Positions 26,937-34,284 of a DNA stretch of 41,826 nucleotides are shown here, piece by piece. Each line of letters begins with the position of its first letter. The stretch's first letter is position 1. Under the pieces are notes generated by a model. It had not been told where the DNA came from. It saw only the letters and a list, made by a program, of their open reading frames with translations, and made no database searches. A program made the position numbers and the translations under genes. The stretch comes from an uncultured Holophagaceae bacterium (GTDB lineage Bacteria; Acidobacteriota; Holophagae; Holophagales; Holophagaceae): the NCBI GenBank assembly GCA_903857495.1, contig CAIOFF010000050.1, positions 1 to 41,826 on the forward strand. The letters run 5' to 3'.

Positions 26937-27323
26937 CTAACGAACCAGGCGGTGGAGGCCTTCTTTATACGTCGGGACGTTGAAGTTCATGAGGAACCCA
27001 AGACGGCGGCCTGAGAGTTTCAGGTAGCTCAGTAGTTGCGCTTTGTGGAGGGCCAGGATGACATCAACCGCCTTGACTTCCAGGATGATGGAACCCTCCA
27101 CCAGGAGGTCCAGGCGCAGTGGATCCTGGAGAAGGATTCCCTTGTAGCAGAGGGGAACCATTACCTGGCGCTCGACCCTGAGGCCCTTGGCCTCAAGCTC
27201 ATAGACAAGAGCGGTTTCGTAGATGCGTTCCAAAAGTCCTGGCCCAAGCTCCCGGTGGACCTGGAACCCAGCGTCTACAACCTCGCGGGCCATCGCTTCT
27301 AAATCATCCCCAAGATCCAGCAC
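26937..27323 (-). CDS. GxxExxY protein, second copy
   Basis: A 128-residue GxxExxY-family protein. The motif is ELGPGLLERIYETAL (about 25-39), followed by PLRLDLLVEGSIILEVKAVD, where D, E and K are in PD-(D/E)XK-like order, then LLSYLKLSGRRLGFLMNFN, the conserved C-terminal block. It differs strongly from the copy at 7775, so the two are not recent duplicates. The start is taken as GTG 27323 with GAGG upstream; ATG 27293 is an alternative. The gene lies between copy A and copies B and C of a CACGAAGA repeat family and between pmbA and the tldD region, colinear with both. Function is unknown. Confidence 0.85.
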   Translation of the reverse strand: MLDLGDDLEAMAREVVDAGFQVHRELGPGLLERIYETALVYELEAKGLRVERQVMVPLCYKGILLQDPLRLDLLVEGSIILEVKAVDVILALHKAQLLSYLKLSGRRLGFLMNFNVPTYKEGLHRLVR

Positions 27324-27341
27324 GTTTAGACCTCAAAAATT

Positions 27342-27381
27342 AACTGATCACCACGAAGACACGAAGACACGAAGAAAAGCA
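27342..27381 (+). repeat. Copy B of the CACGAAGA repeat family (module 2)
   Basis: Starts AACTGATCACCACGAAGACA and has three perfect octamer units at 27352-27375, then GAAAAGC-like sequence as in copy A. It is direct to copy A and inverted to copy C. Confidence 0.85.
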
Positions 27382-27514
27382 AAAAACAAGAAGCAGGTAA
27401 AAATTACGAATGAATAGGTTGTGCCACGATGCTGTTGGGTTGTATTCAGGGGATAGGCTGAGATCGTAAGTACCCAAGTTGTTGCACTCCAACCTGTTCG
27501 TTTTTTATACATAT

Positions 27515-27577
27515 ATTCTTTGTTTTTGCAGTTCTTCGTGTCTTCGTGTCTTCGTGTCTTCGTGTCTTCGTGGTGAC
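27515..27577 (-). repeat. Copy C of the repeat family, five tandem octamers (module 2)
   Basis: TCTTCGTG is repeated five times without interruption at 27533-27572 (CACGAAGA on the minus strand), followed by GTGAC. On the minus strand the block reads GTCACCACGAAGA... and ends in a GCAAAAACAAAGAA stretch similar to the tail of copy B. It is inverted to A and B and ends 23 bases before the last base of the coaE-tldD frame. Confidence 0.88.
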
Positions 27578-27599
27578 TCTTTTTATCTATTAATTCTCG

Positions 27600-29684
27600 T
27601 TACAGCACACTCGGCAGGGCCTCGGCGGTGCCGCCGACGACGAGGGCGGGGCAGAGGATGGTGGGGAGGGCGTCGCTGACGGGGACGCCCTGGCCGTCCT
27701 TGCCGCAGGTGCCGATGTCGAAGTGGTGGAGGTCGCTGCCGATGCGGGTGAGCTGCTTCAGCACGTCGGGGCCGCAGCCGCTTAGGGTGGCATTCTTGAC
27801 GGGGTAGCGGGCCACGCCGTTCTCCACCCAGTAGCCTTCGGTGACCTGGAAGACGAAGTTGCCCGTGACGGTGTCCACCTGGCCGCCGCCCATGTGCTTC
27901 ACGAGCAGGCCGCGGTCCAGGTCGCGCAGGATGGCCTCGGGGGCCTCGCTGCCCGCGGCCAGGAAGGTGTTCCGCATGCGGGGGATGGGCAGGTGCCGGT
28001 AGCTCTCGCGGCGGCCGTTGCCCGTGGCCTCCGTGCCCATCTGCCGCGAGGTCTTGCGGGACTGGAGGAAGGCCTTGAGGATGCCGTTCTCGATGAGCAC
28101 GACCCGACTCACCGGGTTGCCCTCGTCGTCGATGGCCTGGCTGCCGCGCTTGTGGGGCAGGGTGCCGTCATCGATGATCGTCACGCCCTCGGCGGCCACC
28201 TGCTGGCCCAGCTTGCCCGCGAAGGAGCTCATGCCGGCCAGGGCCAGGTCGGCCTCGAGGCCGTGGCCGCAGGCCTCGTGGATCATGGTGCCCCCGGCGC
28301 TGCTGCTGAGCACCACGGGGAAGGTGCCGGCGGGGGCGGGCTGGGCCTCCAGGGCCTGCAGGGCCAGGCGCACCGCCTCGTGCACCATGCGCCGGACGGC
28401 CTCGGCCGTGAACAGCTCGAAGCCCCGCGTCTCGCCCAGGGCCTGATAGCCGGTCTGGAGCTGCACGCCGTCCCCGGCGGTGGCATTGAGGCGCAGCACC
28501 ACCTGGGTGCGGTGGTCCTCGGTGAGCCGGGCGGTCCAGGCGCCTTCGGCCAGTTCCGCCGCGGCGATCCAGACCCGCTGGGTGCTGTCGCCGTAGCCCA
28601 CGGAGACCTGCTTGAGGGCGCCGGGGCGCAGGCCCTCGGCGTGCTCCCGGGCCAGGGCCTCGGCGCGGCGCACCAGGGCCACCTTGTCCGCCAGGGGCAC
28701 GGCGCCCGGATCCTGGGCCACGGGGCTGGGCGTGGGGAAGGTCCGCACCGTCAGCACTGGCACTGAGGCGGCGGAGCCCTGGCCCGGAGCGGCGAGCGTC
28801 GCCGCGGAAGTCAGCAGCTCCTCGTGGGAAGGGGAGATCAGATCGGCGAAGCGGGTGGTCTCACCGTCCACCAGCCGGAGGCTGACGCCGAAGGTCTCCG
28901 AGGCCAGCACATCCTCCATGCGGCCGTCATCCATGCCCAGGGCGTGGGCGCGACGGCGCTCCACGAACACCTCGCCGTAGCCGCCGCCGCGCCGGAGCAG
29001 GGCGGACAGGACATCTCGGAGCTGGTCGGCGGTGAAGGGTGCGGGCATCGGGGCTCTCCAGGTCCGCGCGCGGCGGACCTTCCAGTCTGCCAGAAGGGCT
29101 GCTTCGGCTTGAGCGAGAAGCTCCGCCAGGTCCCTCCCGTCGTTGTTGATGATGAGGTCCGCATGGAGGGCCCGCTCGGGCGCTGTGGCCTGGGCGCGCA
29201 GCCGGGCCTCGGCGGCTTCGGGGGTCAGGCCGTCCCGGGCCATGAGGCGCTCCACCCGCAGGGCCTCTGGGGCGTCCACGGTCCAGAAAGCGTCGAAGTG
29301 GTGCGCCCGGGCCCGCTCGACCCAGAGCGCCGCGTCCAGCACCGCGCCGCGGGTGTCCGCAGGCAGGGCCCGCAGCCGGGCATCCCGCAGGGCCTCGATG
29401 CGCGGGTGGAGGATGGCGTTGATCTGGGTCCGGGCGGCGGGGTTGGCGAAGATGTGGCTCCCGACCCAGGCCCGGTCCAAGGTGCCGTCCGCCTTGAGGG
29501 CCTCCGGCCCAAAGGTCAGGGCCACTTCCTGGAGCCCCTCGCTGCCCGGGGCCACGGCCTCCCGGGCCAGGGCGTCGGCATCGATCACCACCCAGCCCCG
29601 CTCCACCAGGCACCGTGCGACGAAGCTCTTGCCGGCGGCGATGCCGCCGCTGAGACCGAGGAGGGGGAAGGGAAGGGCATGCAC
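27600..29684 (-). CDS. Dephospho-CoA kinase fused in frame to TldD metalloprotease
   Basis: A single uninterrupted frame encodes two proteins that are normally separate. The N-terminal about 200 residues are dephospho-CoA kinase: P-loop GLSGGIAAGKS, then VVIDADALAREAV, a lid region with HPRIEALRDARLRAL and the closing DLIINNDGRDLAEL. A short linker (WKVRRARTWRAP) leads into complete TldD of about 482 residues, with the zinc motif HEACGH (in MIHEACGHGLEAD) and the GMGT/GRRESYRHLP and C-terminal GTCGKDGQGVPVSD blocks. No stop lies between them. GTG 29684 with GAGAGG is preferred; ATG 29729 is possible but has no ribosome site. An internal start at 29048 could release TldD alone. The PmbA partner is downstream. 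Confidence 0.85.
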   Translation of the reverse strand: MHALPFPLLGLSGGIAAGKSFVARCLVERGWVVIDADALAREAVAPGSEGLQEVALTFGPEALKADGTLDRAWVGSHIFANPAARTQINAILHPRIEALRDARLRALPADTRGAVLDAALWVERARAHHFDAFWTVDAPEALRVERLMARDGLTPEAAEARLRAQATAPERALHADLIINNDGRDLAELLAQAEAALLADWKVRRARTWRAPMPAPFTADQLRDVLSALLRRGGGYGEVFVERRRAHALGMDDGRMEDVLASETFGVSLRLVDGETTRFADLISPSHEELLTSAATLAAPGQGSAASVPVLTVRTFPTPSPVAQDPGAVPLADKVALVRRAEALAREHAEGLRPGALKQVSVGYGDSTQRVWIAAAELAEGAWTARLTEDHRTQVVLRLNATAGDGVQLQTGYQALGETRGFELFTAEAVRRMVHEAVRLALQALEAQPAPAGTFPVVLSSSAGGTMIHEACGHGLEADLALAGMSSFAGKLGQQVAAEGVTIIDDGTLPHKRGSQAIDDEGNPVSRVVLIENGILKAFLQSRKTSRQMGTEATGNGRRESYRHLPIPRMRNTFLAAGSEAPEAILRDLDRGLLVKHMGGGQVDTVTGNFVFQVTEGYWVENGVARYPVKNATLSGCGPDVLKQLTRIGSDLHHFDIGTCGKDGQGVPVSDALPTILCPALVVGGTAEALPSVL
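29046..29062 (-). promoter_or_regulatory. Internal ribosome site and ATG for stand-alone TldD
   Basis: On the minus strand GGAGAG is followed at about 6 bases by ATG 29048-29046 (MPAPFTADQL). Translation from here gives a 482-residue TldD of normal length, so the fused frame may yield both long and short products. Confidence 0.5.
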
Positions 29685-29838
29685 GGTTAGGACCTCTCTG
29701 GGAAATTGTGCCAACAGCGCTCGCCCCATGGGGTGTTTGTTGCGGCCGGGGCGGCAGACTACCCCGGGTCAGGGGTCCCTGGTCATTCGTTCCCTGGCCT
29801 CCTACACTGAACCTTCGAACATACCGCCTCGAGGTTCC

Positions 29839-30798
29839 ATGAAAGACACATCCCCCGAACAGGTCATGGATTTCTCGCAGCTGGAAAAGCCGGTGCTTGA
29901 GATGGAGGCCCAGATCCGGGCCATGGAGATGGACCCCTCCCAGAACAAGGAGCGGGAGAAGCTGATCAAGAAGCTCGACAAGCTCAAGGCTGACCTGTTC
30001 TCGCACCTCACGGACTGGCAGCGGGCCCAGCTGGCGCGCCATCCCAAGCGGCCCTACACCCTGGACTACCTGGAGCGCGTCTGCGAGCGCTTCGACGAGC
30101 TGCACGGGGACCGCCGCTTCGGCGACGATGCCGCCATCGTGGCGGGCATGGGGTGGATCGAGGGCAATCCCGTCATGGTCATCGGCCAGCAGAAGGGCCG
30201 CGACACCAAGATGAAGATCCTCCGGAACTTCGGCATGCCCAAGCCCGAGGGCTACCGGAAGGCCCTGCGCCTCATGAAGCTGGCCGAGAAGTTCCAGCGC
30301 CCCATCCTCTGCCTCATCGACACCCCCGGTGCCTACCCCGGCGTGGACGCGGAAGAGCGCGGCCAGGCCGAAGCCATCGCCCGGAACCTGCTGGAGATGG
30401 CCAAGCTCCAGGTGCCTGTGGTGGCGGTGGTGCTGGGCGAAGGCGGCAGCGGCGGGGCCCTGGCCCTGGGCGTGGCCGACCGCGTGCTCATGATGGAGAA
30501 CGCCATCTACTCGGTGATCTCGCCCGAGGGCTGCGCCTCCATCCTGTGGAAAGACTCCACCCAGGCCCCCAAGGCCGCGGCGGCCCTGAAGCTCACGGCC
30601 CCGCACCTGCTGGAGCTGGGCATCATCGACGGCATCATCAAGGAGCCCCTTGGCGGCGCCCACTCGGACTACGACGCCGCGGCGATCGCGCTGAAGGAGG
30701 CCATCATCGAGGCCTTCTCCGAGCTCTCGGAGCTCACGGCCGAGCAGCTGGTGGAGGAGCGCTACCAGAAGTTCGCCCGCATGGGCAGCGTGGGCTGA
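29839..30798 (+). CDS. accA: Acetyl-CoA carboxylase carboxyltransferase subunit alpha
   Basis: A 319-residue AccA. It pairs with AccD to transfer carboxyl from biotin to acetyl-CoA, making malonyl-CoA for fatty acids. Diagnostic parts are LEKPVLEMEAQI near the N-terminus, HPKRPYTLDYLERVCERFDELHGDRRFGDDAAIVAG, the GRDTKMKILRNFGMPKPEGYRKALRLM block, CLIDTPGAYPGVDAEERGQAEAIARN, and GEGGSGGALALGVADRVLM with the oxyanion-hole glycines. ATG 29839 has GAGG 5 bases upstream. It heads a tightly packed plus-strand run to hpf; recJ starts 1 base after its stop. accD is not in the window. Confidence 0.95.
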   Translation: MKDTSPEQVMDFSQLEKPVLEMEAQIRAMEMDPSQNKEREKLIKKLDKLKADLFSHLTDWQRAQLARHPKRPYTLDYLERVCERFDELHGDRRFGDDAAIVAGMGWIEGNPVMVIGQQKGRDTKMKILRNFGMPKPEGYRKALRLMKLAEKFQRPILCLIDTPGAYPGVDAEERGQAEAIARNLLEMAKLQVPVVAVVLGEGGSGGALALGVADRVLMMENAIYSVISPEGCASILWKDSTQAPKAAAALKLTAPHLLELGIIDGIIKEPLGGAHSDYDAAAIALKEAIIEAFSELSELTAEQLVEERYQKFARMGSVG

Positions 30799-30799
30799 G

Positions 30800-32467
30800 A
30801 TGGACGCGAAGCTCTGGCGCCTTCGCCGGGAGCTTCCGGCGGGACTGGCGCCCTGGAAAGCCCTGGCCGAGGCATGCGGCCTGGACCCACGTCTGGCCCG
30901 GCTGGCCTGGCTGCGGGGCGTCGATCGGCCGGAGGCCCTGGCCTGGCGGCTGGATCCCGCCTGGTCCCGCAGCACCGATCCCCACCTGCTGCCGGGCGTG
31001 GACGCGGCTGTGGCGCGCATCCGCCGGGCCCTCGCGGCCCGGGAGCGCATCGTGGTCTACGGCGACTACGACGTGGACGGCGTCACCGCCACGGCCCTGC
31101 TGGTGCGCACCCTGGAGAAGCTGGGGGCGGAGGCCTCGTTCTTCATCCCCAACCGCTTCTCGGACGGCTACGGCCTGCACCTGGACTGCATCCAGGAGCT
31201 GAAGGCCAGCCGCGACCCGGGCCTGCTCATCTCCGTGGACTGCGGCGGGCGCAGCGTCGAGGAGGTCCGGGCCAGCGCGGAGCTGGGCCTGGACTGGGTC
31301 ATCACGGATCACCACGCCCTGGGGCCAGAGCTGCCGCCGGCCTGCGCCGTGGTGCATCCCCACCTGGACGGCTATGCGAACCCCCACCTCGCAGGGGTGG
31401 GCGTGGCCTTCAAGCTGGCCCAGGCCCTGCTCGGGGCAGTGCCCACGCCCGAGGGCACCGACGCGGCCTTCCTGGATGGCCTGCTCAAGCTGGTGGCCAT
31501 CGGCACGGTGTCCGACATGATGCCGCTGGTGGAGGAGAATGCCCTGCTGGTGCGCCGGGGCCTGGAGGCCCTGGCCCAGCGGAACGGCCCCGGGCTGGCG
31601 GCGCTGCTGCGGGCCGCGAAGAAGGAGGGCGCCCTCGGCGCCCAGGACATCGCCTTCGGCCTGGGGCCGCGGCTCAACGCCGTGGGCCGCATGGGTGGGG
31701 CCGAGGATGCGGTGCGCCTGCTGCTCACCCGGGATGCCGACGAAGCCACGACCCTGATGGTGCGGGTGGAAGCCCTGAACGCCGAGCGCCGCGCCACCCA
31801 GCAGGCTCTGACCCGCCAGCTGCCGCCCCCGGGCGATGAGCCCTTCGACCTGATTCTGGAGCCCACGGCCCACAAGGGCGTCATCGGCATCGTGGCGGGC
31901 CACCGCATGCGCGCCAGTGGCCGGCCCGCCGGGGTCTGCACGGTGGTGGACGGCGTGGCCCACTGCAGCCTCCGGGCCCCGGAAGGCTATGACCTGGGCG
32001 CCCTGCTGGCTCTGGCGCAGCCCTTCACCCTGGGCGGCGGCGGCCACAAGGTGGCGGCGGGCCTGAGCTTCGAGGCCAACCGGTTCCCCTTCGTACGCTC
32101 AGCGCTCCAGCGGGGTGCCGCCGAGCAGGCCGTGGGCCGCGAGCTGCCACCCCTGCTGCTGGACGGGGATCCCATGGACCTGGCGGCGGACGGCTCACTG
32201 GCCCGGCTGGAACCCTTCGGCCAGGGCTTCGCCCCGGTGCTGGCGCGGCTGGAAGGCGTCGTCGAGAAGTCGGTGATATTCAGCGCGGATCACTGGCGGC
32301 TGGGGCTGTCGGGCGTGAAGGGTTCCGTCACCTGGTTCGCGGGCGAAGGCCGCCCCGCGCAGCCCCGTCTGGGCGACCGCCTGTGTCTGGCCGCCACGCC
32401 CCAGGACAGTGACCGCTGGGGTCGCTCCTGGCTGGTGGACGCACCCCTGGCGGAGGCGGTGCCGTGA
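30800..32467 (+). CDS. recJ: Single-stranded-DNA-specific exonuclease RecJ
   Basis: A 555-residue RecJ of the DHH/DHHA1 phosphoesterase family, a 5'-3' exonuclease in recombination and mismatch repair. Motifs seen in order are I (VVYGDYDVDGVTATALL), II (LLISVDCGGRS), III (WVITDHHALG) and IV near the LVAIGTVSDMMPL block, then the DHHA1 GGGGHKVAAGLSFE element and a C-terminal OB-like domain. Metal ligands in DYDVD and DHH are intact. Length is normal. It begins 1 base after accA and overlaps the next gene by 4 bases (GTGA), which points to translational coupling. Confidence 0.94.
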   Translation: MDAKLWRLRRELPAGLAPWKALAEACGLDPRLARLAWLRGVDRPEALAWRLDPAWSRSTDPHLLPGVDAAVARIRRALAARERIVVYGDYDVDGVTATALLVRTLEKLGAEASFFIPNRFSDGYGLHLDCIQELKASRDPGLLISVDCGGRSVEEVRASAELGLDWVITDHHALGPELPPACAVVHPHLDGYANPHLAGVGVAFKLAQALLGAVPTPEGTDAAFLDGLLKLVAIGTVSDMMPLVEENALLVRRGLEALAQRNGPGLAALLRAAKKEGALGAQDIAFGLGPRLNAVGRMGGAEDAVRLLLTRDADEATTLMVRVEALNAERRATQQALTRQLPPPGDEPFDLILEPTAHKGVIGIVAGHRMRASGRPAGVCTVVDGVAHCSLRAPEGYDLGALLALAQPFTLGGGGHKVAAGLSFEANRFPFVRSALQRGAAEQAVGRELPPLLLDGDPMDLAADGSLARLEPFGQGFAPVLARLEGVVEKSVIFSADHWRLGLSGVKGSVTWFAGEGRPAQPRLGDRLCLAATPQDSDRWGRSWLVDAPLAEAVP

Positions 32468-34212
32468 GCCTCTACAGCCTGCTCCAGGCGGTCCCGCCCG
32501 CACGGCATCCCCTGTGGCGGGGGCTGGGCTGGGCCCTGGTCGCGGGCACCCTGGTCCTCACCGCCCGGTTCCTGGTGCAGGGCGTGGATGGCATGCCGGG
32601 CCGCACCAGTGGCGGCGATCCCCTCTTTGGCGAGGGCACCCTGGGCAGCATCGGCACCCTCACGGAGCAGCTCGGGCCGAACCGCATGGTGCTCTCCTAC
32701 AAGACCATCACGGGCACGGAGGATGACCTGCGCTTGGACCAGGTGAGGGGCAGCCTCGACGAGCCGGCGGGCCAATGGCGCCTGCTCTCGCCCAAGGCCC
32801 GGCGCCAGGCGGGCGTCTGGACGCTGCAGGCCCCCATGGAGCTGGGTGTGGCCCAGCCCGGGACCACCACGCCCCTCGGCAAGGGCCGCATCGAAGGTGA
32901 GGGCCCGGCGCTGCGGTGGACCGGCGGTGAGTGGGAGGGGCTGGCGCCGCTGCGCTGGGAGTCGCTCGAGGGCTCGGCGCAGGGCGTCTGGAACCTGCCC
33001 ACGGGCTGGCGGCGCGAAGTGGACGGCCGCCTCCGGGTGGAGCGCGGTCCCGTGCGCTGGCAGGCGCCTCCGGATCGCGCCGCCCCGGCCACCCTCCGCA
33101 GCATGGACGCCGACCGCCTCTGGGCCACGCCCGGCTTCCTCACGGGCCACCTGGAGGGTGTGAAGGCCACCCTGAGCGAGGGCTCGCTCCAGGCCAGCGT
33201 GGCGGATCTCACACCGGAGCAGGTGAGCTGGCCCGGGCCCCTGGCCTTCCAGCGCAGCGATGGCTGGCGCGGCGACGCCCAGGGCGGCGTGGCCCCCCGG
33301 CCCGCACCCGGCGCGACGTTTCAGCAGGTGGAGTTCCGGCGCTTCCGGGCCCGCCGCACCCTGCCCACCGGCGAAGAGCAGCTCAGCACCGAGGGCGCGC
33401 GCTGGACCCCCGCGGGTCTGCGCCTCGAAGGCAGTGTGGTCTGGGACCAGCCCGTGGAGGGCCAGCGCCTGGTCCTGCGGGCCCCCCGGGTGCTGATGCG
33501 GGAGGCGGCGGGGCGGGACCTGCCGGACCACCTGGCCGTGGGTCATGCGGTGGCCGAGGGCCAGGCCGTGCTGACCTGGGGGCGCCGCAGCCTCTCTTCC
33601 CCGCGCATCGAGGTGGAGCGCGCCACCCGCCGCTGGAAGCTCCAGAGCCCGGTGCTCGGGCGCGGTGAGGATGGCACCTTCACGGGCGGCGCGGGGCAGG
33701 GCGATCCCCGCGGCTGGGCCATCGAGGGGCCCGTGCAGGTGAACCTGTTCACCGGCGGCAGTGTGCGCGGCGCCCGGCTGGTCTGGGAGGACGCGCTCTG
33801 GACGCTCACCGGCCGTCCGGCGGCCTGGAGCCGCCTGCGGGAGCGGCTCTCAGGTCCGCGCATCGTGCGCCGGGGCGAGGTGGTCACCTTCCCCGAGGGC
33901 CTCAGCGGCACCCTGGCCGCCGCGGACGGGGACCTGGTCCTGCGAGCGGAGCGGGGCCAGAGCGAGGCCCAGAAGGTCGTCCTCAGCGGCAACGTGGAGT
34001 GCCAGGGCCAGGGCTGGCGGCTGGCGGCGGACACCGTGACCGTCACGGTCGGCGCGGACCGCTCGGTGAAGTTCGTGCAGGCCCAGGGCGCGGTGACGCT
34101 GCGCGGCCGGCTGGGCGAGGGGCAGGGCGAGGCGCTGGAGCTGGAGCCCGGTCCCCAGACCGTGAAGTGGCAGGGGCGGGTGCGCGGCAAGGGCACCGGT
34201 TCCGGTTGGTGA
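32464..34212 (+). CDS. LptC/LptA-like LPS-transport periplasmic protein (OstA domain)
   Basis: A 582-residue protein with an N-terminal membrane anchor (about 20-38) and a long beta-rich periplasmic part. Residues 70-115 (LSYKTITGTEDDLRLDQVRG...WRLLSPKA) resemble LptC. The C-terminal about 130 residues, with the LSGNVECQGQGWRLAADTVTV and VTLRGRLGEGQGEALELEPG repeats, are OstA/LptA-like. This suggests a merged LptC-LptA bridge component carrying lipopolysaccharide across the periplasm. Genuine LptC and LptA are each about 190 residues, so the middle of about 300 residues is extra. GTG 32464 overlaps recJ. lptB follows after one intervening gene. Confidence 0.7.
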   Translation: MSLYSLLQAVPPARHPLWRGLGWALVAGTLVLTARFLVQGVDGMPGRTSGGDPLFGEGTLGSIGTLTEQLGPNRMVLSYKTITGTEDDLRLDQVRGSLDEPAGQWRLLSPKARRQAGVWTLQAPMELGVAQPGTTTPLGKGRIEGEGPALRWTGGEWEGLAPLRWESLEGSAQGVWNLPTGWRREVDGRLRVERGPVRWQAPPDRAAPATLRSMDADRLWATPGFLTGHLEGVKATLSEGSLQASVADLTPEQVSWPGPLAFQRSDGWRGDAQGGVAPRPAPGATFQQVEFRRFRARRTLPTGEEQLSTEGARWTPAGLRLEGSVVWDQPVEGQRLVLRAPRVLMREAAGRDLPDHLAVGHAVAEGQAVLTWGRRSLSSPRIEVERATRRWKLQSPVLGRGEDGTFTGGAGQGDPRGWAIEGPVQVNLFTGGSVRGARLVWEDALWTLTGRPAAWSRLRERLSGPRIVRRGEVVTFPEGLSGTLAAADGDLVLRAERGQSEAQKVVLSGNVECQGQGWRLAADTVTVTVGADRSVKFVQAQGAVTLRGRLGEGQGEALELEPGPQTVKWQGRVRGKGTGSGW

Positions 34213-34284
34213 AGCCCCGCAGAGTTGTCTTGAAGGGGCATTCATCTCAGGCATGATGGTGATTCCATCGTAATAGGAGGCACC

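Noticed and set aside
27036-27302. An 88-codon plus-strand frame inside the second GxxExxY gene
   Set aside because: It is antisense to a family-matching protein and has no ribosome site.
27342-27577. CACGAAGA octamers considered as a CRISPR array
   Set aside because: The units are 8 bases and contiguous, with no spacers of regular length and no cas genes. They are short tandem repeats.
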